A program made the position numbers and the translations under genes. From Pedobacter psychroterrae (GTDB lineage Bacteria; Bacteroidota; Bacteroidia; Sphingobacteriales; Sphingobacteriaceae), in contig NZ_SJSL01000001.1 in the NCBI RefSeq assembly GCF_004331695.1, forward strand, positions 1,302,001-1,366,000: a DNA stretch of 64,000 nt. Reading direction: 5' to 3'. Position 1 is the stretch's first letter. Each line of letters begins with the position of its first letter. This document shows, piece by piece, positions 29,085 through 36,454 of the stretch. The notes under the pieces are model-generated. The model was not told where the DNA came from and searched no databases. It saw nothing but the letters and a program-made list of their open reading frames with translations.

Positions 29085-29494
29085 CTGCAAGTATCGCACA
29101 AGCCCGTGGCCGTGAGAGAAAGCTGAGCTACCTGAAAGCCCGCTGGCAGATTGACCGCTGGTATTTTCACATCCAGACAGAAGATCTTATGACAGTTGTC
29201 GCAGTTGAAATGTAGGTGTTCATCATGATGGTGTGCCGCAGAGCAGGAAGCATTGCAGCTGGCATAGTTCATCGTTCCCTGCCGGTCAAGTATGCTGTGC
29301 AAAATGCCGCTTTCTTCAAATGAACTCAAGATCCTGTAAAGCGTTACCCTGTCCATCTCACCTTTCAGGCGTTTTTCCAGTTCCGGCTGTGAAAGCGCAT
29401 TGTTGCTTTTAAAAAACTCTTCCAGCACCACATTGCGCTGCCTGGTGTTTTTTAATCCATGCTTCTTTAAGACTTGCTCAGTAGAGTTTTCCAT
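29081..29494 (-). CDS. Fur-family metalloregulator, probably Zur
   Basis: 137 residues, normal Fur length. N-terminal winged helix (LKKHGLKNTRQRNVVLEEFFKSNNALSQPELEKRL, DRVTLYRILSSFEESGILH), then a His/Cys-rich hinge and dimer domain: CNASCSAAHHHDEHLHFNCDNCHKIFCLD and a C-terminal CDTC. The CxxC pair (CDNC...CDTC) is the structural zinc site. Zur rather than Fur is inferred from its target operon across the gap, which encodes His-rich proteins and a ZnuD-like receptor. It overlaps the end of the HxlR gene by 4 bases. Its own promoter overlaps the palindrome at 29538-29556, so it should repress itself. Confidence 0.85.
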   Translation of the reverse strand: MENSTEQVLKKHGLKNTRQRNVVLEEFFKSNNALSQPELEKRLKGEMDRVTLYRILSSFEESGILHSILDRQGTMNYASCNASCSAAHHHDEHLHFNCDNCHKIFCLDVKIPAVNLPAGFQVAQLSLTATGLCDTCS

Positions 29495-29513
29495 TAGATA
29501 ATAATTCCTAGCT

Positions 29514-29556
29514 CAAATTTAATCAATAAAGACCTTCTTTGCAACAATATTGCAAA
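29514..29556 (-). promoter_or_regulatory. Fur/Zur-type operator overlapping the regulator promoter
   Basis: A perfect palindrome TTTGCAA-CAATA-TTGCAAA spans 29538-29556. On the minus strand the promoter TTG (29544-29542), 20 bases, TAAATTTG (29521-29514) has its -33 box inside the palindrome. On the plus strand a weaker candidate (TTG 29562-29564, CAACTTTG 29585-29592) begins 6 bases after it. The site can therefore control both divergent units. Confidence 0.65.
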
Positions 29557-29602
29557 TATCCTTGCGTATAAGAGTTTTTATATGCAACTTTGATGCGTTA
29601 TA

Positions 29603-29953
29603 ATGAACAAAGAATTACACATATGGCCGCGCCTATACCGAATGGTATCACTGTTACAGGTGATCCTGGTGCTGTCCATTTCTGCCATTCCACTATTTCA
29701 TGTTCACCATGAGGAAGTTCACTTAAACAAAACTGATGCTAGCGCATTCAGCCAGGCTATTGAAAAATGCCAGATCTGTGACTTCCTTGCCCGAAACCAG
29801 CAAAAGGAATTTCTAAAGCCAAGCCAGCAGCGGATGCACCTGGTTTTATCCTTTCCCCTTGCCAAGCAAGTTCCGGGAACTATTACTTTCTACACATTTA
29901 CGCTGCCGGGCTTTACCAATAAAGGCCCTCCTTCCATTTTCGCTTTTTCTTAG
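29603..29953 (+). CDS. Small membrane-anchored His/Cys-motif protein, first gene of putative zinc operon
   Basis: 116 residues; no family recognised with confidence. A hydrophobic N-terminal segment (MVSLLQVILVLSISAIPLFHV, about 14-34) is followed at once by HVHHEEVH and then a CQIC pair (about residues 56-59), both plausible metal ligands; the C-terminal half is unremarkable. It starts 46 bases beyond the palindromic operator and 94 bases before the TonB receptor gene. Small proteins of this shape, with a His cluster after the first helix, often precede metal receptors in Bacteroidota. A role in metal capture is inference. Confidence 0.6.
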   Translation: MNKELHIWPRLYRMVSLLQVILVLSISAIPLFHVHHEEVHLNKTDASAFSQAIEKCQICDFLARNQQKEFLKPSQQRMHLVLSFPLAKQVPGTITFYTFTLPGFTNKGPPSIFAFS

Positions 29954-30047
29954 CAGCTATTCAGCTGTATAACTAATCCATTTATTATTTCGGACGAGGT
30001 GGTTTCATACTGCCTTCCGGACGAATGTATCATTGACAGCGTCTTTA

Positions 30048-32267
30048 ATGAAGATCTTTTATATCCTTTTTTTAAGTTTATTACTTTCTGCTACCCTGTA
30101 TGCCCAGTCTGAGTCGGTCAAGCGGATTAAAACTGACACTTCCAGAAGCACATTGGAAGGTCTTCCTGCGCGGCAACTGAAAGAGGTAATTGTGCATGAC
30201 AATACCAAGTCCCTCAGAAAGCAGGAAGAATCCCTCAACCTGGAAGTGGTAAACAGCGGGTTTATCCAGCGTCACCTTGGTGGCAGCCTCATGAAAACGC
30301 TGGAGCGGCTGCCAGGTATTAAAACCATAGGTATAGGGTCTGGACAATCCAAGCCACTGATCCGTGGCCTGGGGTTCAATCGTATAGTAGTTGTAGAAAA
30401 AGGCCTGAAGCATGAGGGGCAGCAATGGGGAGCTGATCATGGTCTGGAGCTTGACCAATTTGCCGCAGGCGATGTGGAGCTGATTAAAGGTGCTGCCTCT
30501 TTCATTTATGGCGCTGATGCCATTGCAGGCGTCATCAATGTGAAGCCCCTGATGGTACCGGCCGAGCACTCAATGCAGGGTTCTGTAAACTTGATCGGTA
30601 AGTCCAATAACCATTTGTACGGCACTTCTGCTAATCTCTTTGGCCGTCAAAAACACTGGTTTTTTGATACAAGGTTCACGTATCAGAATTATGGCGATTA
30701 CCGCGTTCCTGCCGATCGGGTGTATGTGTATGACTATGCGGTGAACCTGCACAAACAGCAGCTGCGCAACACTGCCGGCAGGGAAGAAGCGCTTCATTTA
30801 AATACAGGGTATATTGGAAAGCAGTTTCGTTCCATTGTCTACCTGAGCAATGTTTACAGTACAAGCGGTTTTTTTGCTAATGCCCATGGGCTGGAGCCGC
30901 GACGGGTAGACGAAGAATTTCATGATGCTTCCAGTCGCGATATACAACCGCCTTATCAGCAAGTAAGTCATTTTAAGCTGATCAGCAGTAATACCTCTCA
31001 ATGGAATCACCATAAGTTTGACCTGGAAGCAGGTTTTCAGCGCAATTTCAGGCAGGAGTATAGTCAATATGTCAATCATGGATATATGCCCTCCAGACTG
31101 CCCGATAGCCTAAACATGGCATCTGATCTGGAGCGGCAGTTTGATAAGAAAGTATATAGTCTGAATTTGCGCGATGAAATCACACTGGGCAATCATACGC
31201 TCAGCGTGGGTGTAAATGCAGACTATCAGGACAATTCCATTAGCGGCTGGACCTTTCTAGTGCCTGCCTTTAAGCAATCTGCTGTCGGCCTGTTTACCTA
31301 TGATAAGTACCGTGTCTCCGACAGGCTATTGCTGCACGGGGCCTTAAGATATGACCATGCCCGGATCAGTATGTACAAATATACCGACTGGTTTGTGTCT
31401 GGTTCCGCTGAAAGCGGAACAGGCAACGGAGAGAAACTGACGCGCGCAGCAGATTTGCAGCGTACCTTCAATAGCCTGGTCTGGTCTGCCGGCCTCAATT
31501 ATAACCTTGAACAATTGGCCATAAAAGCCAATATCGGCAAGAGTTTCCGGATGCCGATAGCTAAAGAATTGGGTGCCAATGGGGTAAACTATCACTACTT
31601 CAGCTATGAGCGCGGCAATGCAGATTTATCACCGGAACAGTCCTACCAGGCAGACCTGAGCCTGAGCTGGACAAGCCCGCGCTGGTCCCTGCAATTGAGC
31701 CCCTTTTACAATTACTTTTCCAATTATATCTATCTGAACCCTACGCCGGAGCATGATTATTATTACGGGGCCGGCAATCAGGTATTTCAATATGCGCAGA
31801 GCGAAGTGATGCGGTACGGAGCAGAACTGACCGTCAAATACAAGATCTCGAATGCTTTCAGTACCGAGTTTCTGGGGGAATACCTGTATGCAAGGCAGCT
31901 TTCGGGAGATAAAAAAGGTTATACACTGCCCTTCTCTCCACCCGCTTCCGGACTGATCAACCTGACCTGGTCGCCAAAGACCGGCACTACGCTGGCAGAC
32001 AGCTATCTGTCGGTGGACTACCGGCTCGTTGCCGCTCAGTCAAACATCGTTCCGCCTGAGAAGAAGACAGACGGATACGGACTGGTAAACGTGCAGGCGG
32101 GCACCAGGCTACAGCTTGGGCAGCAGGTGCTGATGCTGAGTCTGCAAGCACAAAACCTGTTTGACACAAGATACCTCAATCATACCAGTTTTTACAGGCT
32201 GATTGAACTGCCGGAACAGGGCAGGAACATCGTATTGTCCTTACAAGTCCCATTTAAAATTAAATAA
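30048..32267 (+). CDS. TonB-dependent outer-membrane receptor, ZnuD-like
   Basis: 739 residues from the ATG at 30048 (MKIFYILFLSLLLSATLYAQ signal peptide); an in-frame TTG lies 15 bases upstream. No carboxypeptidase-like or STN domain precedes the plug (FIQRHLGGSLMKTLERLPGIKTIGIGSGQSKPLIRGLGFNRIVVVEKGLKHEGQQWGADHGLELDQFAAGDVELIKGAAS). GQQWGADHG and the compact size place it with metal/heme receptors of the ZnuD type, not with SusC. The barrel ends LFDTRYLNHTSFYRLIELPEQGRNIVLSLQVPF. It probably imports zinc or a zinc chelate across the outer membrane. Ligand is inferred from the Zur-like regulator. Confidence 0.85.
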   Translation: MKIFYILFLSLLLSATLYAQSESVKRIKTDTSRSTLEGLPARQLKEVIVHDNTKSLRKQEESLNLEVVNSGFIQRHLGGSLMKTLERLPGIKTIGIGSGQSKPLIRGLGFNRIVVVEKGLKHEGQQWGADHGLELDQFAAGDVELIKGAASFIYGADAIAGVINVKPLMVPAEHSMQGSVNLIGKSNNHLYGTSANLFGRQKHWFFDTRFTYQNYGDYRVPADRVYVYDYAVNLHKQQLRNTAGREEALHLNTGYIGKQFRSIVYLSNVYSTSGFFANAHGLEPRRVDEEFHDASSRDIQPPYQQVSHFKLISSNTSQWNHHKFDLEAGFQRNFRQEYSQYVNHGYMPSRLPDSLNMASDLERQFDKKVYSLNLRDEITLGNHTLSVGVNADYQDNSISGWTFLVPAFKQSAVGLFTYDKYRVSDRLLLHGALRYDHARISMYKYTDWFVSGSAESGTGNGEKLTRAADLQRTFNSLVWSAGLNYNLEQLAIKANIGKSFRMPIAKELGANGVNYHYFSYERGNADLSPEQSYQADLSLSWTSPRWSLQLSPFYNYFSNYIYLNPTPEHDYYYGAGNQVFQYAQSEVMRYGAELTVKYKISNAFSTEFLGEYLYARQLSGDKKGYTLPFSPPASGLINLTWSPKTGTTLADSYLSVDYRLVAAQSNIVPPEKKTDGYGLVNVQAGTRLQLGQQVLMLSLQAQNLFDTRYLNHTSFYRLIELPEQGRNIVLSLQVPFKIK

Positions 32268-32361
32268 ATCCCAATACGACACCTTTTATATTAAGCAACT
32301 TAAACACATGAAAACAATTACCTACAAACAATCTAACACGCACACAAAAATCAAAAGCAAC

Positions 32362-32772
32362 ATGAAAAACAACAAAATCTTTATCGCATTATTCCTGCTC
32401 GTTTCCGTATTTGCCGCCTGTAAAAAGGACAAGGTAGAACTTGCCGGCCCGACCATCACCGGGTTGGAAGTGGGACCTGAAAACAACAAAACTGCCTACC
32501 CAGGTACAGATATCCACATTGAGGCAGCCATCGTTGCCGCAGCAAACATTGCGAAGGTAACATTGGAAATCCATCCCGCGACCGATGGAGGATGGGAGCA
32601 TGAGCAGGAATATACTGAAGGATTTGCAGGACAGAAGAATGCAGAATTCCATAAGCACATTGATATTCCGGCAGATGCCGCATTGGGAATGTATCACATC
32701 CACCTGAGCGTGACAGATCAGCAGGGAAACGTTACAGAAGTGGAATCGCAGCTGGAAATAAAAAACAAATAA
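32362..32772 (+). CDS. DUF4625 lipoprotein 1
   Basis: 136 residues from the ATG at 32362, which opens straight into the lipoprotein signal MKNNKIFIALFLLVSVFAACKK (Cys20); earlier in-frame starts run back into the receptor gene. The body (ITGLEVGPENNKTAYPGTDIHIEAAIVAAANIAKVTLEIHP...HKHIDIPADAALGMYHIHLSVTDQQGN) is the DUF4625 immunoglobulin-like domain. Histidines in EIHP, EHEQ, HKH and HIH could bind metal. A paralogue follows 23 bases downstream. Likely a surface or periplasmic partner of the TonB receptor. Confidence 0.78.
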   Translation: MKNNKIFIALFLLVSVFAACKKDKVELAGPTITGLEVGPENNKTAYPGTDIHIEAAIVAAANIAKVTLEIHPATDGGWEHEQEYTEGFAGQKNAEFHKHIDIPADAALGMYHIHLSVTDQQGNVTEVESQLEIKNK

Positions 32773-32795
32773 ATCCTTAACAATACGATACATCT

Positions 32796-33272
32796 ATGAA
32801 GAAGTTAACCCTGATTGGTCTGTTGCCGATCTTGCTGTCAGCCCTTAGCAGTTGCAAAAAGGAAAAGGCTGAACCGATAGACACCAGCTATCCCGAGATC
32901 AATGTAAGCATCCAGGATGCATTTCCCAAACAGTGCAGTGTGCTGAAGCGTGGGCAGAGCTTTACCTTCCGGGCCTTGCTCACAGATAATGCTGAGCTCG
33001 GGTCGCTGAGTGTTGATATACACCATAACTTTGACCACCATTCGCATAGTACGGAAGTCAGCGATTGTACTATGAGCCCGGTAAAGCACGCAGTTAAGCC
33101 ATTTTTACTGATCAGAAGTTTTCCAATTGCTGCAGGACTGCAATCTTTCCAGACCAATGCGGAGATTAGTGTTCCAGCAGATATAGATCCTGGGGATTAT
33201 CATTTTCTGATCCGGTTGACTGACAAGCAAGGATGGCAGACCATCAAAGGACTGAGCATTAAAATTGAATAA
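32796..33272 (+). CDS. DUF4625 lipoprotein 2
   Basis: 158 residues; lipoprotein signal MKKLTLIGLLPILLSALSSCKK (Cys20). It shares the DUF4625 plan with its neighbour (PEINVSIQDAFPKQCSVLKRGQSFTFRALLTDNAELGSLSVDIHHNFDHHSHS...DIDPGDYHFLIRLTDKQGWQ). The HHNFDHHSH stretch in the middle is a strong candidate metal-binding loop and is the equivalent of the EIHP...EHEQ loop in the first copy. Last gene of the putative zinc operon. No activity is established for the family. Confidence 0.78.
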   Translation: MKKLTLIGLLPILLSALSSCKKEKAEPIDTSYPEINVSIQDAFPKQCSVLKRGQSFTFRALLTDNAELGSLSVDIHHNFDHHSHSTEVSDCTMSPVKHAVKPFLLIRSFPIAAGLQSFQTNAEISVPADIDPGDYHFLIRLTDKQGWQTIKGLSIKIE

Positions 33273-33285
33273 TCAAATCTATACA

Positions 33286-33312
33286 AGAGGCTTTCTGAAA
33301 AAGAGAGCCTCT
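33286..33312 (+). terminator. Weak hairpin after the DUF4625 operon
   Basis: AGAGGCT (33286-33292) pairs with AGCCTCT (33306-33312) around a 13-base loop; only CTT follows, so termination is uncertain. Confidence 0.45.
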
Positions 33313-33324
33313 CTTAATGATGCC

Positions 33325-33467
33325 GTGTTTGCTCTGCGGTATCTTCTTCCAGGGTCTTGCCTGAGGCTACGCACAGATTATTTAGGGGGTTGACAGCCTT
33401 GTGGCCGAACCAAGCCCCTGCATACTCCCTGTTTACCCTTACCCAATAGAGAACGCAGAGCGAACAC
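33325..33467 (+). ncRNA. Possible structured RNA in a 366-base gap
   Basis: The 366 bases between the second DUF4625 gene and the Fic frame hold no plausible gene. GTGTTTGCTCTGCG (33325-33338) pairs over 14 bp with CGCAGAGCGAACAC (33454-33467), with one U-G wobble on the plus strand that would be a C-A mismatch on the minus strand, favouring plus-strand RNA. Inside, AGGGG (33384-33388) pairs with CCCCT (33415-33419) and encloses GTT/AAC and GCC/GGC steps. The block is more G/C-rich than the flanks. The closed, rod-like outline recalls 6S RNA, but I cannot assign a family. Confidence 0.35.
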
Positions 33468-33638
33468 ATACAGCTTTTGTGCGAAAATTTTAATCAAGTA
33501 TGATTGTAATTTCGATTCCCTTTACTGTGATCTGTTGATTTTTCATTGGATTTTATATTTCAAATTGGATTCAAGCTAACGAGGTACCTTTCTATCTGTA
33601 TCCGGTTGTTTTTATTGCACAAAAAAATGCATATTGTT

Positions 33639-33977
33639 TTAATTATTCGAGTTGATCAGGTTCACAATCACTTTTACCATGATGTCTTTTTCTTCAGCTT
33701 TGCTTTCGGCGATCATCAAAGTGAGTGCAACAAGGGCATTGTCTGCAATACGTTTAGAGCCATCAATGGCGTAAAGTATTCCGTTTTTGTCCATGAACCA
33801 CACAAAGAGGTAAGCAGCGATACGTTTATTGCCGTCTGAAAATGAGTGGTTTTTTACAACAAAATATAGCAGGTTTGCGGCTTTTTCTTCTACACTGGGG
33901 TAAAGATCATCGCCGCCAAAAAGTTTGATAAATAGCTCCAATAGATCCTTGAAATGAATCGTCTTTTTCATTTCCAA
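33639..33977 (-). pseudogene. Fic/DOC domain, C-terminal half of a frameshifted RhuM-Fic gene
   Basis: This frame carries DLYPSVEEKAANLLYFVVKNHSFSDGNKRIAAYLFVWFMDKNG, with the Fic-like active motif HSFSDGNKR (residues 44-52 of the frame) that in Fic/Doc proteins transfers AMP or phosphate to a target. The first 20 codons, upstream of about 33922, read nonsense in this frame; the true N-terminus is the RhuM frame at 33907-34632. Removing one T from the T5 run (plus-strand A5 at 33918-33922) joins them as ...IYQTFGGDDLYPSVEE, the sequence expected for the known RhuM/Fic fusion family. It may be a real pseudogene, a sequencing error or a recoded gene. Confidence 0.7.
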
Positions 33978-34632
33978 AAAGCATACTGCCGCCGAATTTG
34001 TCTTTCAGGTCGTGTATTGCATGTTTGGCGTCGATGTAATTGAGAATGAATAATTCGTTGGGAGTCGTTCCCTCTATGGTTAATTGCTGATGATCATACT
34101 TGTCGAGGATGTCCAGGGCATAAGTGTAGTCTGTAACTACTTTTAATAAGCCTGTAGCCTCGTCAGAGGTTAGTTCCTTGTTTTCGATGACGTTACTTAA
34201 GAGGGCAACTGTGTTTTTCAAGTCTGCCAGTTGTTCTGCCTGATCTTTTAAACGCTTTTCGTTAATGGAGTAACCTTTGATGAGATACTCTTTGAGGACT
34301 TTGTTGGCCCAGATGCGGAATTGGGTGCCTCGTTTGGAGTTCACACGGTAGCCTAGTGAAATAATTGCATCAAGATTGTAATGATTTGATTCTCTAGTTA
34401 TCTCTCTGATTCCTTCCTTTTGAACTGTTCGGAATTTCCGAACAGTTGATGTTTCCTCTAATTCACCTGTTGAGTAGATGTGTTTCAAATGCTCGCTGAT
34501 GTTCGCTTTGCTTGACTTAAAGAGACTTACAATCTGCGCTTGAGTAAGCCAAATGGTTTCGTTTTCTAGTTTTACATCAATTGCTGTTTGTCCGTCCGTG
34601 GTTTGGTAAATGATAATTTGATCAGTTTGCAT
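33907..34632 (-). pseudogene. RhuM-family protein, N-terminal part of a frameshifted RhuM-Fic gene
   Basis: 241 residues. IIIYQTTDGQTAIDVKLENETIWLTQAQIVSLFKSSKANISEHLKHIY is the helix-turn-helix-like RhuM opening, followed by the characteristic NHYNLDAIISLGYRVNSKRGTQFRIWANKVLKEYLIKGYSINEKRL and a coiled stretch. The frame ends GSIGAIYQTFWRR-stop, exactly where the Fic domain should begin. RhuM-Fic proteins occur on pathogenicity islands, in prophages and in toxin-like modules; no function is firmly established. A minus-strand TAAGTTTG (34671-34664) is a candidate -7 element, without a clear -33 box. Confidence 0.75.
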
Positions 34633-35226
34633 TTTGCCGGTTTTTATGAATAATTAGTTGCGGCAAACTTATGTAGATTTAGTTAATAAAAACACGTTTC
34701 CAAAACTAATTTATTGAACGCAAATATTTGAAAATCAATGAAATATAATGATTTTTAGTTCAGAACATTGTTACGTTTTTCAAATGTGCTATGTGACACA
34801 TATTTGCTTTTAACGGCGGACGATTCAAAAAGTTATGTGCATATGATATTGACATCCTTGGTCAGGAGGAATGATTTTAAATATCTCGACGAGAGGGATT
34901 TCAAACTCTTTTAAACTTTAGGACAGAAAAAGTTAACATTAAAAATACAAACGAAATTTAAGACAGCCCTAGTAGTTTTAACTAATCGATAGGAAATGGC
35001 AAATTTTGCCTATCACAATATTCTTTTAAATTTGTACAGGGAAGTCTTGCGGGGTTTCTCATTCATTTACCGAGACGAACCGTTACTCAGTAGCATTCCC
35101 GATTTTAGTTAAAATCGGCAAACTACAGAAGAGGGTGATAATCTGAAAAGTTTTTTGTACAATTATGCGACCTATATAAACCGCATTTTTAACAATGATT
35201 TCTGAGGAAATTACTTAAAACTATAC
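34633..35226 (+). promoter_or_regulatory. 594-base gap with promoter and palindrome ahead of the SGNH-cytochrome operon
   Basis: No gene is seen. A candidate promoter reads TTG (35006-35008), 18 bases, TAAATTTG (35027-35034). Sixty-five bases downstream, in the likely leader, lies the 20-bp palindrome CCGATTTTAGTTAAAATCGG (35099-35118); no T-run follows, so it is more likely an operator or RNA element than a terminator. The rest is A/T-rich. Confidence 0.5.
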
Positions 35227-36453
35227 ATGAAAAAGATAACGCTGTCGACCAAGTTTGGTTATGTCTTATTACTGTTCTTTACGATGCCCTTTATTGTCCT
35301 GGCGCAAAACCAAGCCGGCAAGGACGGGGGATTTGAATTGAAGGATGGTGATCGTGTCGTTTTTCTGGGCAATTCATTGTTTGAGAGCGATAAAAATGGT
35401 TACCTGGAATTTGCGCTAACTACGCGTTGGCCAGATAAAAGAGTGACTTTCCGCAACCTTGGTTGGGAAGGTGATAATGTATTTGGACAAGCACGTAGCC
35501 ATTTTACCAATCCTCCAACAGCATACGAAACCTTAATGCTGCAAATCATCGCTGCCAAGCCTACGGTAATATTTATAGCTTATGGTGGCGTAGAGTCGCA
35601 AGATGGCGAAGCTGGGCGGGATAAGTTTAAGGAAGGTCTAAATAAGTTGCTGGATAAAACCGATGAACTTGGCGCTAAAGCGATCTTGCTATCTCCTATT
35701 CCGGTATTTTCTGGGATACCGGCTGATGTTTTGGAATCCAGAAATAAAGACTTACAGCTTTATACCAACGCTATTGCAGATGTTGCTAAGGCTCGGGAAA
35801 AGCAGTTTATTAACATATACAATCCTATGGCCAATTTTCAAAAGCAAACAAAGATCTCCGAGGATGGCGTTCATTTAAATGAAGCCGGATACTACCTTTT
35901 GGCTACCGCACTGGAGCAGGGATTAGGCCTGGCTTCGCTAGCTCAGGCAGTAAATATCCAGGTCGTGAAATCAGGCCTTGAGGTTGTAGCACCTGCGAAA
36001 ATGTTCCCTGGAGAAGCTCAACAAAGGAAATTTACGATAGAAGAGTCTTATTTACCATTGCCCCTACCAGCTGCTGAATTGCCTGAAATAGCGCAGAAGC
36101 GAACCATAAAAATTACTGGCTTGAAGAAAGGTTTTTATACTTTAACAGCAGATAGTGCACCCATAATTACTGCTTCAGCAAAAAGTTGGGAGGCCGGCGT
36201 AGAAATTAGGCAGCGTGGTGTTTTTGATCAAGCAGGGCAGGTCCGTGATTTGATTAAGAAAAAGAATGACTTGTTTTTTCAGCAATACCGTCCTTGGAAT
36301 GAAATTTATATCACTGGTTTCAGAGCTTATGAGCAAGGTAGACATAAGGAGGGTTTGGCTGACTTAGGATGTATTATGGTTTGGCTGGAAAATCAAATTT
36401 ATTTAACCAGTGCACCAAAGTCAATCGTATATCAAATCGTAACAGTAAAGTAA
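35227..36453 (+). CDS. Exported SGNH/GDSL-family hydrolase
   Basis: 408 residues with a signal peptide (to about VLAQ, residue 27). Block I DRVVFLGNSLFE (G48-N49-S50; Ser as nucleophile in a GDS-like motif), a block-III-like AYGGVES in place of GxND, and a C-terminal DGVHLNEAGY (D213, H216) define the SGNH fold. Such enzymes remove acetyl or other acyl esters, often from polysaccharide. The C-terminal 180 residues are not assigned. It ends one base before the cytochrome-domain gene, so the two are translationally coupled. Both genes look more A/T-rich at third codon positions than the fructan locus. Confidence 0.82.
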   Translation: MKKITLSTKFGYVLLLFFTMPFIVLAQNQAGKDGGFELKDGDRVVFLGNSLFESDKNGYLEFALTTRWPDKRVTFRNLGWEGDNVFGQARSHFTNPPTAYETLMLQIIAAKPTVIFIAYGGVESQDGEAGRDKFKEGLNKLLDKTDELGAKAILLSPIPVFSGIPADVLESRNKDLQLYTNAIADVAKAREKQFINIYNPMANFQKQTKISEDGVHLNEAGYYLLATALEQGLGLASLAQAVNIQVVKSGLEVVAPAKMFPGEAQQRKFTIEESYLPLPLPAAELPEIAQKRTIKITGLKKGFYTLTADSAPIITASAKSWEAGVEIRQRGVFDQAGQVRDLIKKKNDLFFQQYRPWNEIYITGFRAYEQGRHKEGLADLGCIMVWLENQIYLTSAPKSIVYQIVTVK

Positions 36454-36454
36454 G

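Noticed and set aside
29575..29601. Second Zur-type site closer to the small His/Cys gene
   Set aside because: The TATGCAAC...GCGTTATA segment is not symmetric enough to call.
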